In this document: positions 58,301 to 64,000 of the stretch, one piece after another | Layout of the letters: the number at the start of each line of letters is the position of its first letter | How positions within the stretch are numbered: the first letter of the stretch is position 1 | From: Patiria pectinifera | Taxonomy: Eukaryota > Echinodermata > Asteroidea > Valvatida > Asterinidae | Length of the DNA: 64,000 bases | Direction of reading: 5' to 3' | NCBI GenBank assembly: GCA_029964075.1 | Contig: CM057149.1 | Location: 26,860,197-26,924,196, forward strand | The notes under the pieces: model-generated | Told to the model about the DNA's origin: nothing | Databases searched by the model: none | What the model saw: only the letters and a program-made list of their open reading frames with translations | Program-made: the position numbers and the translations under genes

Positions 58301-61300
58301 TTTTCACTAAGTTCGTCTGGGCCATCCCAACCAGGGACCAGAAGGCTTCCACCGTTGCACGAGCCCTAGTAAAGTACATCTTCCTTCCATTCGGCTGCCC
58401 CCTCAGGCTACATTCCGACTGCGGGCGGAATTTTGAATCTCGCATTGTCACCGAGCTATGCGGGATGTATGGGATCCATAAGGGGCACACTACTCCTTAC
58501 CATCCCGCTGGCAACGGACAATGCGAGCGCTTCAATAGGACGATGCACAATATGTTGGCGGCGCTCCCAGAGGGGAAGAAAGCAAGATGGACAGACCACC
58601 TACAAACCCTTCTTTTTGATGTTTGGTCGAAATGCTAGGTTCCCACATAGCACAGTTTTAGGCGGGGAAGCTTCCAAGCGGGAGTGGAAAAGCTTGGGCT
58701 CTTACTTAAAAGACCACCAAAAGTCCCTCAAGGTTGCCCGCCAAGTCGCCTCCAAGAGGACAGCAGAAGCAGCTATGACCAGGAAGGCACTCCAGGCTCG
58801 GAAGGTCTTCGAGAAGCCTCTGGAGGTTGGACATTACGTCCTGATACGAAGCCGAGGGCACCAGGGGCGTTGCAAGATAAAGGATTACTGGGAGGAAGAA
58901 CCCTACATGGTCGTCCGGCGGCCATACCAAGATGGACCGGTTTATGTCGTTCGGAATAGGTCGGGCAGAGAGAAGGTTCTCCACCGCCAAGACCTTAAGC
59001 ACTGCCCATTTCTCCCGGACGACGTGCAACAATCACCTGAGTCATCCTCGAGCGACTGTCGCAGTTCCTCTGATGATGACCCACCACGAGGCTATATCCT
59101 TCAGCGCCCGCCAGTCTATGCAACCACAGAGGAGCACTCGACTCGTCGATACCCAGTTCGTTCATCTAGAGGGAAGCCACCATGTCGTTTCTCCCCTTAG
59201 CATGTGCTCAGAGAATATAGTGTTTGAGTGGCTACTCTGGAGGACACTTGTTGGTGTTGTGTTATTGTAACTTTTCTGTATTATTATTCCATCTATTACT
59301 CTAGAGTGTTCCCGAGGATTATGGTGTTCAGTAGTTAATCTGGAGGACACTTATTTGTGTTGTGTTATTCTAACGTTCCTAGTTCGTTGTTGAAAATGCT
59401 GTGCATTTTTTCAAAACAGTTCTCTCCCGACTCTATTTTGGGCGCTATCAGGCCGCCGCCATCTTTGACCTGAGTCATCGGGGGCGATGACTCCAAGGCG
59501 GGGAAGAGATGTAGGGGACCCAATGATACCCCTTTAATTTGTTGCATGTCCTTCATTGTCGTCCTTAGTTTTGTTCGTAACGATCTTTAATTTAGTACGT
59601 GTAGTTCATCACAAGTTTTAATCATTGAAAATGCGGGCCAAGGACCTTGAAATGTAACAGCATTTGTTTATTTTTGATCAATGTACTCTTTGTTGTAAAT
59701 TTCCGAGGTTTGGCTGCCTGATATCAACTTTAGGTTTTTACGAAGGGTTTAAACTGTACTACACGGGCACATAAATACCGCCCGCACCGCCTGCCCGACT
59801 CTTTGCAGGTAGCCCCAGTCTCGGGGCCTGACTACACTATACTGGCAGAATAAACCCCCTGAGGGAAGAGAACTGAAGCCCTGTGTACACTCGTGAACCT
59901 GCGTGCCTGGCCCCCTCCTTCCTCTCCCTCCCCCCTATCCCACCACCAGGCCCCGGATCTCCACAAAACAAAGCAGGGCTTTCTAGGGTACGACTAGTCT
60001 GGAGATCACACGTTCACGTGTGCAGAGGTACACTACAATCGTCCGATATATCCGTGCATGTCATTTTATGCGACCCGGAGCGCCAGGCAACCGGAGCCGT
60101 TTTTAGAAGTTGTGACGTCATTTTGAGCAGAAGTTTGGCCAAAGCTGTGGATTGGTCTGCCATTTTGTTCTCATACAACATCGGATTACTGAAGACACTA
60201 TAGAAGGCGCCCGCTGAATGGTTAGAATCTGGAGGTCAAGATTGAAGATTCAAGTCAAGATGTTGTAGCGCAAGCGTCCATTCCATGATATGCGACTAGA
60301 ATCATGGCCTCTTTAACTACTCGATTACCGAGTTTGATGGGGTACTCTCGAACGGCGCTTGGGATACAGTAACAAGAAATTAGCAAAAACTGATAATGTA
60401 GTTGTAAATTTATTTCTGTCAGTGATAATCAAATTCTGACCTGTTTTTTATTCCCCCACGACAAGGTTTCCTCATACAGATGTTTTCTTCATGTCGAGGG
60501 CAAAGACATCTTAGCTGATGCAGAACGAAGTGGTGAAACCATAACATGCAAGGATAGAACAGTAAGATATGAGTCTTTCTCTAACTTCCTATTTAAATCA
60601 CATTCATGTACATTGCGAGCTGGAATTCCATATAAAAGAAAATACTGTCACATTTTCTTTAAAATTTTACTTTTTACAACATTTAAATTCAGGATTGATT
60701 TCCACATGAAAGTCTGCATTTTATGCCCTCGTCGTTTCTTTAGAAAAACAGTCAAAGCTAACTATAAAAAATTACAAATCTCTTTATTTTTAGACTTTAC
60801 ATAACAAATCTCAGGCCTTTCCCAGGCATTTTTCTTTTAACTAAATGTTTTTATGTTGATATTCATCTTTTGAAATTCACGTTTGTTGCAAAACTGTGTC
60901 AAGTTAAGGCAAATTTAATTTTTCAATGGGATAATACATTAATTTTATTGTAATCTACTGCGTTATGTAACATACCCAGTTATATGTTTTTCCTCCTTTG
61001 ACCACAGTATTCGTTCTTGGGTGGAGCGCAAGAGGTACACGCTTTACTGATTATGGAATGGACGGATAATTTGAACGTACATCACCTACTAGATGATGTT
61101 TACAGCTACACAGGTAATGACGTTTTTAAGGTTTCGAGCGCAATGACAAATATATAAAAAAATAATGAACATCATGAAATGCTGACTTACAGAGTCTAAA
61201 TCTTAATGAAGTTAAAATTTAGATTCGGTTTTTAAATAATAATTGATGTGACGTAGAACATACACAGATTGATGGGTTTAAATACGATCTTAACATTTTC

Positions 61301-63308
61301 TTTACCAACTTTTCTGTACAGTATATAATAATAGTAAGTAATAGTAACGTTTTAAACCACTGGATATCGTTATTTCATATCCGTTATCTTTTTATAACTA
61401 TTCCATGTCCATTTTAAACAAAAACATTATTTTTGCAAGAAAACTTTTCCAAGTTGATTCTTGTGTTGGCATTAATTGCCTTTCCTGATTCCTCTGGCGT
61501 ACTGCTCCACACTCGCAGCTCTGACTAAAATTGGACGCGTCCTCATTCGTGACCTCCTGTACGCAGATGATGCTGCTATTGTCGCCCACAGTGAAACTGA
61601 TCTCCAATTCCTGTGCAGTTCTTTTGCCAAAGCTTGTTCGGGGTTCAGCATGAAGATCGGCCTGGGTAAGACAGTTGCTCTTTCGCAGGGTTCTCTAGTT
61701 CCTCCCAACCTTTCAATCAACGGGACAACTGTGAGCGTGGTTGATAAGTTCACATACCTTTTGGTTCTACCATCACCAACACCAACTCCCTCGATGCTGA
61801 ACTCGACTCCCGCATTGACAAGACCGCAACCACATTCGACCGACTTCGCCACCGTGTTTGGAGCAATAGAGACCTCTCCATCAAGTTGAAGATCCGCATT
61901 TACGTGGCTTGTGTACTAAGCATCCTGCTGTACTGCGGTGAGTCATTGACCACGTACCGCCGCCAAGAGCGTCGCCTCAACTCCTTCCACTTGCGATGCC
62001 TGCTGACGTGACCACGTCCAAATGCTTTCATCCTGCGGCTCACCGGAGGTACAAACATGTTCACCCTGCTGAGTCAGCGCCACTTTCGGTAGGCCGGTCA
62101 CGTGCATAGGCAGGTCAACGGCCGAATCCCTGACATCCTCTATGGCAAATTTCCCAATGCTCCTCGCCCTCGCGGCTGACCCAGACTGCGATACAAAGAT
62201 GTCCTGAAACGTGATCTTGCCGCTTTTGGGATACGAAACACTACTTCGAAGTCAACTGCCAGCAACCGTTCCCATTGGTGATCTGCTGTCTACAAGGTAG
62301 CTCTAGCTCAACACAGCTGTACATAGATGACTGTGAGAGTTGACGTCTCCATCGTCGTTCACGACGGGACGGGCCATGATGATGATTATGATGATGACGA
62401 TGATGATCAAAGTTGTACTCAAGATGTGGGTTACCGAAAGTCGCCTGTTCAAATTCTACATTAGATTAATTTTCTTTAATCAAGTGAATATTAATTAAAT
62501 ATTCGGTTTAATTAATGAAAACCTCATATGTTTGTTTCTACTAGTGACGTTGTACAATTGTACCATTGTTGGTCGTGATTGCAGTCGTTGCGTCGCAGCT
62601 CGACCAGCTCTCAGCTGTGTGTGGTGTGGCCACACGTGCTCCTATGATACCCAATGCAGTGCGCCCAGAATTGTAACATTGAACAATGGCCTGAACTGTC
62701 CCGATCCTGTCCTCACCGAAGTAAGTACAACGAAGATCAGAGTTGTCGCTACACTGAACAAAAAATGGTTGGAACACTGTAAGGGAACTGTTGTTCGCTC
62801 AACATGGGTATGGATTTGCTTTGATGTTGGTTAAGTGTAGAGATTTTTTTTTTTTTTTTTTTTTTTTTAGTGTAGAGGGGTAGATGGGGTGTGGTTAAGC
62901 CCCTTTCTCTATGTGTTAATCGTTTTTGTCGGCACAATCGTTGTCCAGTTGGCAAAACGTGTAGTCGTCGGCAAATAATACCACCTTTATCTCACAGTGA
63001 CATATATCAGCCGCTAACATAATATCTGAAGACCTAACTTAAAAGCACAACAAAAGTACGCGGTAACACGTACTTCCGTTCCGTTTGAAAGGAAAACATA
63101 ACTAACGGTACTTTCTTGTAAATACAAATTAAACATGCTGTTTCCAAATGTCCAAGGTTCACCCTGCTTCTGGACCGATTGAAGGAAACACGGTCATCAC
63201 TCTGTCTGGAACAGACTTGGGCCGAAGATTTGGTGACGTCAAGTCTACCGTTGGCGGACAAGTTTGTGATATCGTTGGTCTGGAAAGCAACTACTCGATA
63301 GGAGAAAG
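42681..63308 (+). CDS. PLXN: Plexin receptor, exons 1-13 (5' part, continues past window)
   Basis: Plexins are single-pass cell-surface receptors for semaphorins that guide axons and cells through an intracellular R-Ras/Rap GAP domain. Exons: 42681-43766, 44971-45180, 46224-46349, 46933-47048, 47298-47424, 49926-50082, 50470-50566, 51107-51224, 51952-52086, 60466-60561, 61008-61113, 62545-62720, 63157-63308. All join in phase to give about 900 residues: signal peptide, Sema, PSI1, PSI2, PSI3 and the beginning of IPT1. Transmembrane and GAP exons lie beyond the right edge. The start ATG has a strong context (AAAACATGG) and precedes the hydrophobic signal sequence. A short upstream ATG at 42670 is out of frame. 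Class A or B cannot be decided from this part. Introns 3, 5, 9 and 11 contain mobile elements that leave the exons intact. Confidence 0.95.
44700..44887. repeat. Possible miniature element remnant in plexin intron 1
   Basis: The right end on the minus strand reads CAGTGGTGGATCTAGC, similar to the G-rich element ends elsewhere in the window. A matching left end is weak (ATGATCCGGGGGCGC near 44707). Confidence 0.3.
45600..46110 (-). repeat. Unclassified dispersed repeat, copy 2
   Basis: This is the inverted partner of the block at 1550-1950, here in plexin intron 2 and ending about 110 bases before exon 3. It is longer in the middle, with extra sequence around 45890-45950. On the minus strand an open frame of 91 codons begins MNIFEKAWTNDRENTYCTLC, but the other copy does not keep it. 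Family unknown. Confidence 0.75.
46374..46744. mobile_element. 371-base MITE in plexin intron 3
   Basis: The left end TAAGGCCAAAAAAAATAAGT continues with CTCCGGTTTCTGGTATG. The minus-strand right end TTAGGCCAAAAAAAAGTCTC continues with CGGTTTCTGGTATGG. The inner parts carry GCGCGTCGCC-type sequence on both sides. No transposase. The target duplication is ambiguous (possibly TA). Confidence 0.7.
46933..47424 (+). CDS. PLXN: Plexin exons 4-5: first PSI domain
   Basis: Exon 4 encodes DDCSQYTTCAACIGT and DPYCGWCSLERK, the core of a PSI (plexin-semaphorin-integrin) cysteine-rich domain with its C-G-W-C motif. Exon 5 completes it (CTRYCECP) and runs to ITITEW. The codon split by intron 4 is AA|A (lysine). 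Confidence 0.94.
47660..48495 (+). repeat. Older repeat F, interrupted by a hAT-like element
   Basis: The flanks of the element at 47710-48261 match, in order, the block at 63395-63720: ATAGTCCGAAA, GGACTCTTAATAC, GAAAACATGCAATACA, GCATCAATCAACTGTG, TTTCTACACATTT and AGTTGGAC. The copy at 63 kb reads straight through the insertion point. Repeat F itself is of unknown family. Confidence 0.7.
47710..48261. mobile_element. hAT-like non-autonomous element 1 with GAGTCC arrays
   Basis: The ends are CGGTGTTGTAGTCGAGTC and, on the minus strand, TAGTGTTGTAGGACTC. A perfect 8-base target duplication, CTTAATAC, lies at 47702-47709 and 48262-48269. Its length and its T at position 2 and A at position 7 fit the hAT superfamily. 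Subterminal regions consist of GAGTCC/GAGTCA hexamers, and the middle is unique and non-coding. It lies in plexin intron 5. Confidence 0.85.
48496..49065. mobile_element. hAT-like non-autonomous element 2 with GGACTC arrays
   Basis: The ends CAGTGTTGTAGGACTCGG and, on the minus strand, CAGTGTTGTAGTCGAGTCC match element 1. The 8-base flanks ATTATTAG and AATATTAG differ at one position. Arrays of GGACTC hexamers fill 48509-48665 and 48903-49050, with a unique core between. Frames over the arrays give Ser-Glu or Asp-Ser repeats that should not be read as proteins. Confidence 0.82.
49340..49585 (+). repeat. Third GACTCG hexamer array, partial element
   Basis: TGACTCGTGACTCGGACTTG and related hexamers run from about 49435 to 49575. 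The left side includes a duplicated block (ATGTACGT, TTTCCAATAC, GGTGACTC) at about 49351 and 49406. The right side fades into GACTCGAATACAA, which may be a worn CTACAACAC end. It is probably a decayed relative of the two hAT-like elements upstream. Confidence 0.5.
49926..50566 (+). CDS. PLXN: Plexin exons 6-7: linker between PSI1 and PSI2
   Basis: Exon 6 reads LPDLSPGQSYQCHFG and LTCTTPPSGMIPP, and exon 7 reads VSVELSVYSTETSVNFL and FHFYECSS. This is the conserved stretch between the first two PSI domains of plexins: a cysteine pair followed by a beta-rich segment ending just before the PSI2 cysteines. Confidence 0.9.
51107..52086 (+). CDS. PLXN: Plexin exons 8-9: second PSI domain and following linker
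   Basis: Exon 8 has CVSCVGSRWACDWCVFEDRC, the plexin PSI2 signature (C-x-S-C-V-G-S...C-x-W-C). Exon 9 gives CPQLQAQGGEVLIPVGVSRS then VTLSTENLPDPAQ, matching the usual 'ILIPV...ITLTAKNLPQPQ' segment. The exon 9 acceptor (TGGTATGGAAG) is weak in pyrimidines, so its exact start at 51952 is less sure than the others. Confidence 0.88.
52237..52409. mobile_element. 173-base MITE with perfect 8-base target duplication
   Basis: The ends are CAAGGGCGGATCCAG and, on the minus strand, CAAGGCCGGATCCAG, with G/C runs just inside. The flanks are identical: TGAGCATG at 52229-52236 and 52410-52417. The 8-base duplication suggests a hAT-like or related transposase. It sits in plexin intron 9, 20 bases upstream of the LTR element. 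Confidence 0.85.
52430..52902 (+). repeat. 5' LTR
   Basis: This 473-base repeat begins TGTAGGGGACCCAATG and ends GGATCTCCACA, matching the 3' LTR nearly base for base. A CACATAAATACC stretch near 52690 may serve as a TATA-like box and AGAATAAACC near 52790 as a polyadenylation signal; both are inferred from position. It is 16 bases longer than the 3' LTR in the middle. Confidence 0.93.
53823..55256 (+). CDS. gag: Gag region of the LTR element
   Basis: This open frame encodes a Gag-like structural protein. The central part, from about FDGKASEIEDFIKSIEYAF onward, fits a retrotransposon capsid domain. A single zinc knuckle, CYRCGMPGHFAREC (C-x2-C-x4-H-x4-C), lies near residue 400. A Gly/Pro-rich tail follows. 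The true start is uncertain: the first 100 or so residues resemble no capsid sequence, and an internal methionine near 54190 is an alternative. The pol region follows within 10 bases. Confidence 0.85.
   Translation: MQKYRLHFLVHKVFVLMQTALAVILYLFCIPIVTGNMTLYVKIQGPTSIHQFPLQDDGGPLSLSFLQAQYPTATGLLYSAGTDKVVVPASQDVIKPPAGGWLERTYSVLLPEPVPPTPGDAAMVDVQLQLAKLLKKPQQQLVMAPERKISVFDGKASEIEDFIKSIEYAFERYAIPPSQRGPFLLDYLRGGPKTEVKALLAAKTQADEILGFLRESYSDKLPVGELQRMFLERQQKYGESIRDYAVDLEKRFMRLTRRDPKLYSEPDTTLAEQFVEGIRDTYLRNSCRDQHERGTMGSFREIREYAIKREGQEEARHKVSGSDGVHSASLQMGGSSAPPNESLLTALNHMSDRIVEAVKQVVGAPQPGPAPLSTPYHPPYGGVGPPWSMNRNQSARSGVCYRCGMPGHFARECRMGGPPPPPSRRAEQYRGPPFPSAGQRPTECPPEHYGRGGTTQGNTSAPSGHPTPQTLNEQPLL
55265..59200 (+). 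pseudogene. pol: Pol region of the LTR element
   Basis: Domains in order: an aspartic protease-like segment (about 55340-55660, with LLDPGSQVTTV as the active-site region), reverse transcriptase (about 56330-56960, with LCVDYRQLNK and IYLDDIIVYS), RNase H (about 57230-57590, with ETDASGSGLGAILF), and integrase (about 58010-58620, with the zinc-binding H...H...CHKCKRC segment and a core domain beginning MDFTVLEP). A basic C-terminal part reaches about 59200. The order RT-RNase H-integrase separates Ty3/gypsy from Ty1/copia. It looks nearly whole but the frame is interrupted about twice, so I treat it as a recent fossil. Confidence 0.85.
59510..59965 (+). repeat. 3' LTR
   Basis: This 456-base copy of the 5' LTR begins TGTAGGGGACCC and ends CCGGATCTCCACA. 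I count about four substitutions and two indels between the LTRs. Confidence 0.93.
60466..61113 (+). CDS. PLXN: Plexin exons 10-11: segment before PSI3
   Basis: Exon 10 (YRCFLHVEGKDILADAE then ETITCKDR) and exon 11 (YSFLGGAQEVHALLIMEW then NVHHLLDDVYSYT) match the plexin stretch that in human proteins reads 'YECVLSIQG...VQC...YSYEG...LTVVWNG'. They resume the protein directly after the 8.4-kb intron with the two mobile elements, in phase with exon 9. Confidence 0.88.
61440..62410 (+). mobile_element. LINE 3' fragment with YADD reverse transcriptase motif
   Basis: The translation gives IGRVLIRDLLYADDAAIVAH with the reverse transcriptase catalytic YADD at 61560-61571, then SFAKACSGFSMKIGLGKT and SINGTTVSVVDKFTYL. 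A frameshift near 61760-61770 moves the frame to NSLDAELDSRIDKTATTFDR and LSILLYCGESLTTYRRQERR, followed by a stop near 62005 and more degraded C-terminal sequence (AGHVHRQVNGRIPDILYGKF). The 3' end at about 62379-62408 is a GATGAT microsatellite. It is 5'-truncated and dead, and lies in plexin intron 11. Confidence 0.88.
62545..62720 (+). CDS. PLXN: Plexin exon 12: third PSI domain
   Basis: VTLYNCTIVGRDCSRCVAAR followed by LSCVWCGHTCSYDTQC is the PSI3 pattern (human: 'VHLYKCGAMRESCGLCL...CGWC'). The exon joins exon 11 through a split codon G|TG and ends in phase 0. Confidence 0.93.
62850..62870 (+). repeat. Poly-T run in plexin intron 12
   Basis: About 20 T bases lie between exons 12 and 13. 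It could be a retroposon tail, but no adjoining element is recognisable. Confidence 0.6.
63157..63308 (+). CDS. PLXN: Plexin exon 13: start of first IPT domain
   Basis: VHPASGPIEGNTVITLSGTD and LGRRFGDVKSTVGGQVC match the beginning of plexin IPT/TIG domains ('HPTEGPKEGGTRVTISGENLG.RF'). It ends in phase 2 at a GTACAA donor. The next exon is beyond the window or hidden in its last 700 bases, where I could not find it. Confidence 0.9.
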
Positions 63309-63394
63309 GTACAATTATCATGCAATTAAAACAGAAACAACTTTCTATTTTTAATCTTAGATTATCGATCAAATATGTGTAAATAAAAGAATGT

Positions 63395-63940
63395 TTACCT
63401 TAATCTGGGACTTGTATAGTCCGAAAATTTTGGACTCTCAATACTTTGTATGAGAGTCCCAAAACTTAAGGTATTGAAAACATGCAGTACAGGAAAATAG
63501 ACTGGCAGCTGAAACAACCAGTCGAACAACTCCTCAGTACTGCATCAATCAACTGTCAGCTGACTGTGCCAAAAGAAATATCTAGGATGTCGGGTACTAG
63601 GTCACTTTTTCTACACATTTCTCCTTAGTCAGGCGCCAGACTAATGATAACGAATAAGGAAGTCAGTCTTGTCAAACAGTTGGACCATGGATGGACATGT
63701 ACAAGTCGAGTCGTTAGTGTCATTTTTAAATCACTTGACTTTCCTCTCATATGCAAGCCACTGCCAAATATTGAGAAAAAAAAGTCTCCTTTAAAAATAA
63801 ATGGAGTCTTCAAACTTGGTTGGTGAAATACTGAGGAACTTTTCTTTTGCCCGGTAACAGTTTTGGAGAAACTTAAGGTCCCAGTCTGTGGCTTGTATAG
63901 TTCATAACGAAGAATCCAGCACAAAATTAAAACATAGCTT
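63395..63940 (+). repeat. Repeat F, uninterrupted copy
   Basis: This stretch after plexin exon 13 parallels the flanks of the hAT-like element at 47710. It has ATAGTCCGAAAATTTTGG, GGACTCTCAATAC running straight on to TTTGTATGAGAGTCC, then GAAAACATGCAGTACAGG and GCATCAATCAACTGTCAG. Near its end GGCTTGTATAGTTCATAA echoes the start. Nothing coding was seen. Confidence 0.65.
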
Positions 63941-64000
63941 GTTGTATTAGTGGGCAAACACCATTACCGTTACTACTTTAACGCCGTTGGCTCCTTTTCA

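Larger units (their letters stand above)
52430..59965 (+). mobile_element. Ty3/gypsy-type LTR retrotransposon in plexin intron 9
   Basis: This virus-like element has LTRs at both ends, a leader, a gag region and a pol region in the order protease, reverse transcriptase, RNase H, integrase, which is the Ty3/gypsy order. Its LTR ends are TG...CA, with AAAC flanking both sides (52426-52429 and 59966-59969; AAAAC if the last A is shared). The leader (52903-53822) contains a roughly 35-base tandem duplication near 52950-53013. A purine-rich tract (AAGGCGGGGAAGAGA) precedes the 3' LTR. I could not identify the tRNA primer site with confidence. LTR identity is about 99% apart from one short indel, so insertion was recent. 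All parts are present, but the coding part seems to carry about two breaks. No envelope gene was seen. Confidence 0.92.

Noticed and set aside
61476-61889. 137-codon open frame as a host gene
   Set aside because: It contains the YADD motif and flanks of a LINE reverse transcriptase and ends in a frameshift.

Overview
This window is animal nuclear DNA, most likely from a marine invertebrate deuterostome (an echinoderm is my best guess, not proven). The reasons are two intron-rich genes with GT-AG splicing, TBK1 and plexin families, and many tRNA-derived SINEs, miniature inverted-repeat elements and LINE fragments. There is no bacterial gene organisation. A 500-base run of N (15640-16139) is an assembly gap.

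Layout. Bases 1 to 19143 hold no gene that I can support, only repeats: a foldback element (about 590-826), one copy of an unclassified repeat (1550-1950), a SINE (2335-2600), a terminal-inverted-repeat element (3429-4201), a hairpin (5204-5261), a spaced repeat (6914-7256) and a long-TIR element with TA target sites (10707-11357). From 19147 to 34749 on the plus strand lies a complete-looking 18-exon gene for a TBK1/IKK-epsilon-type kinase of about 840 residues. Its exons join in phase at every junction except exon 8 to exon 9, which I could not resolve. Bases 34750 to 42680 are intergenic, with two minus-strand LINE 3' ends, G-rich miniature elements and a repeat block carrying five perfect TGACGTCA octamers just before the next gene. 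From 42681 to beyond the right edge on the plus strand runs a plexin receptor gene. Thirteen exons are visible: signal peptide, Sema, three PSI domains and the start of an IPT domain. The transmembrane and cytoplasmic GAP parts lie outside the window.

The plexin introns have been hit repeatedly. Intron 3 holds a miniature element. Intron 5 holds two hAT-like elements made largely of GGACTC hexamers; both lie next to sequence of an older repeat, and one clearly interrupts it. Intron 9 holds a 173-base element with a perfect 8-base target duplication and, 20 bases further on, a young 7.5-kb Ty3/gypsy-type LTR element. Intron 11 holds a decayed LINE.

The two host genes are neighbours on one strand but work separately. 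TBK1-type kinases act in cytosolic innate immune and autophagy signalling. Plexins are cell-surface semaphorin receptors. Nothing in the sequence suggests that they are functionally linked.
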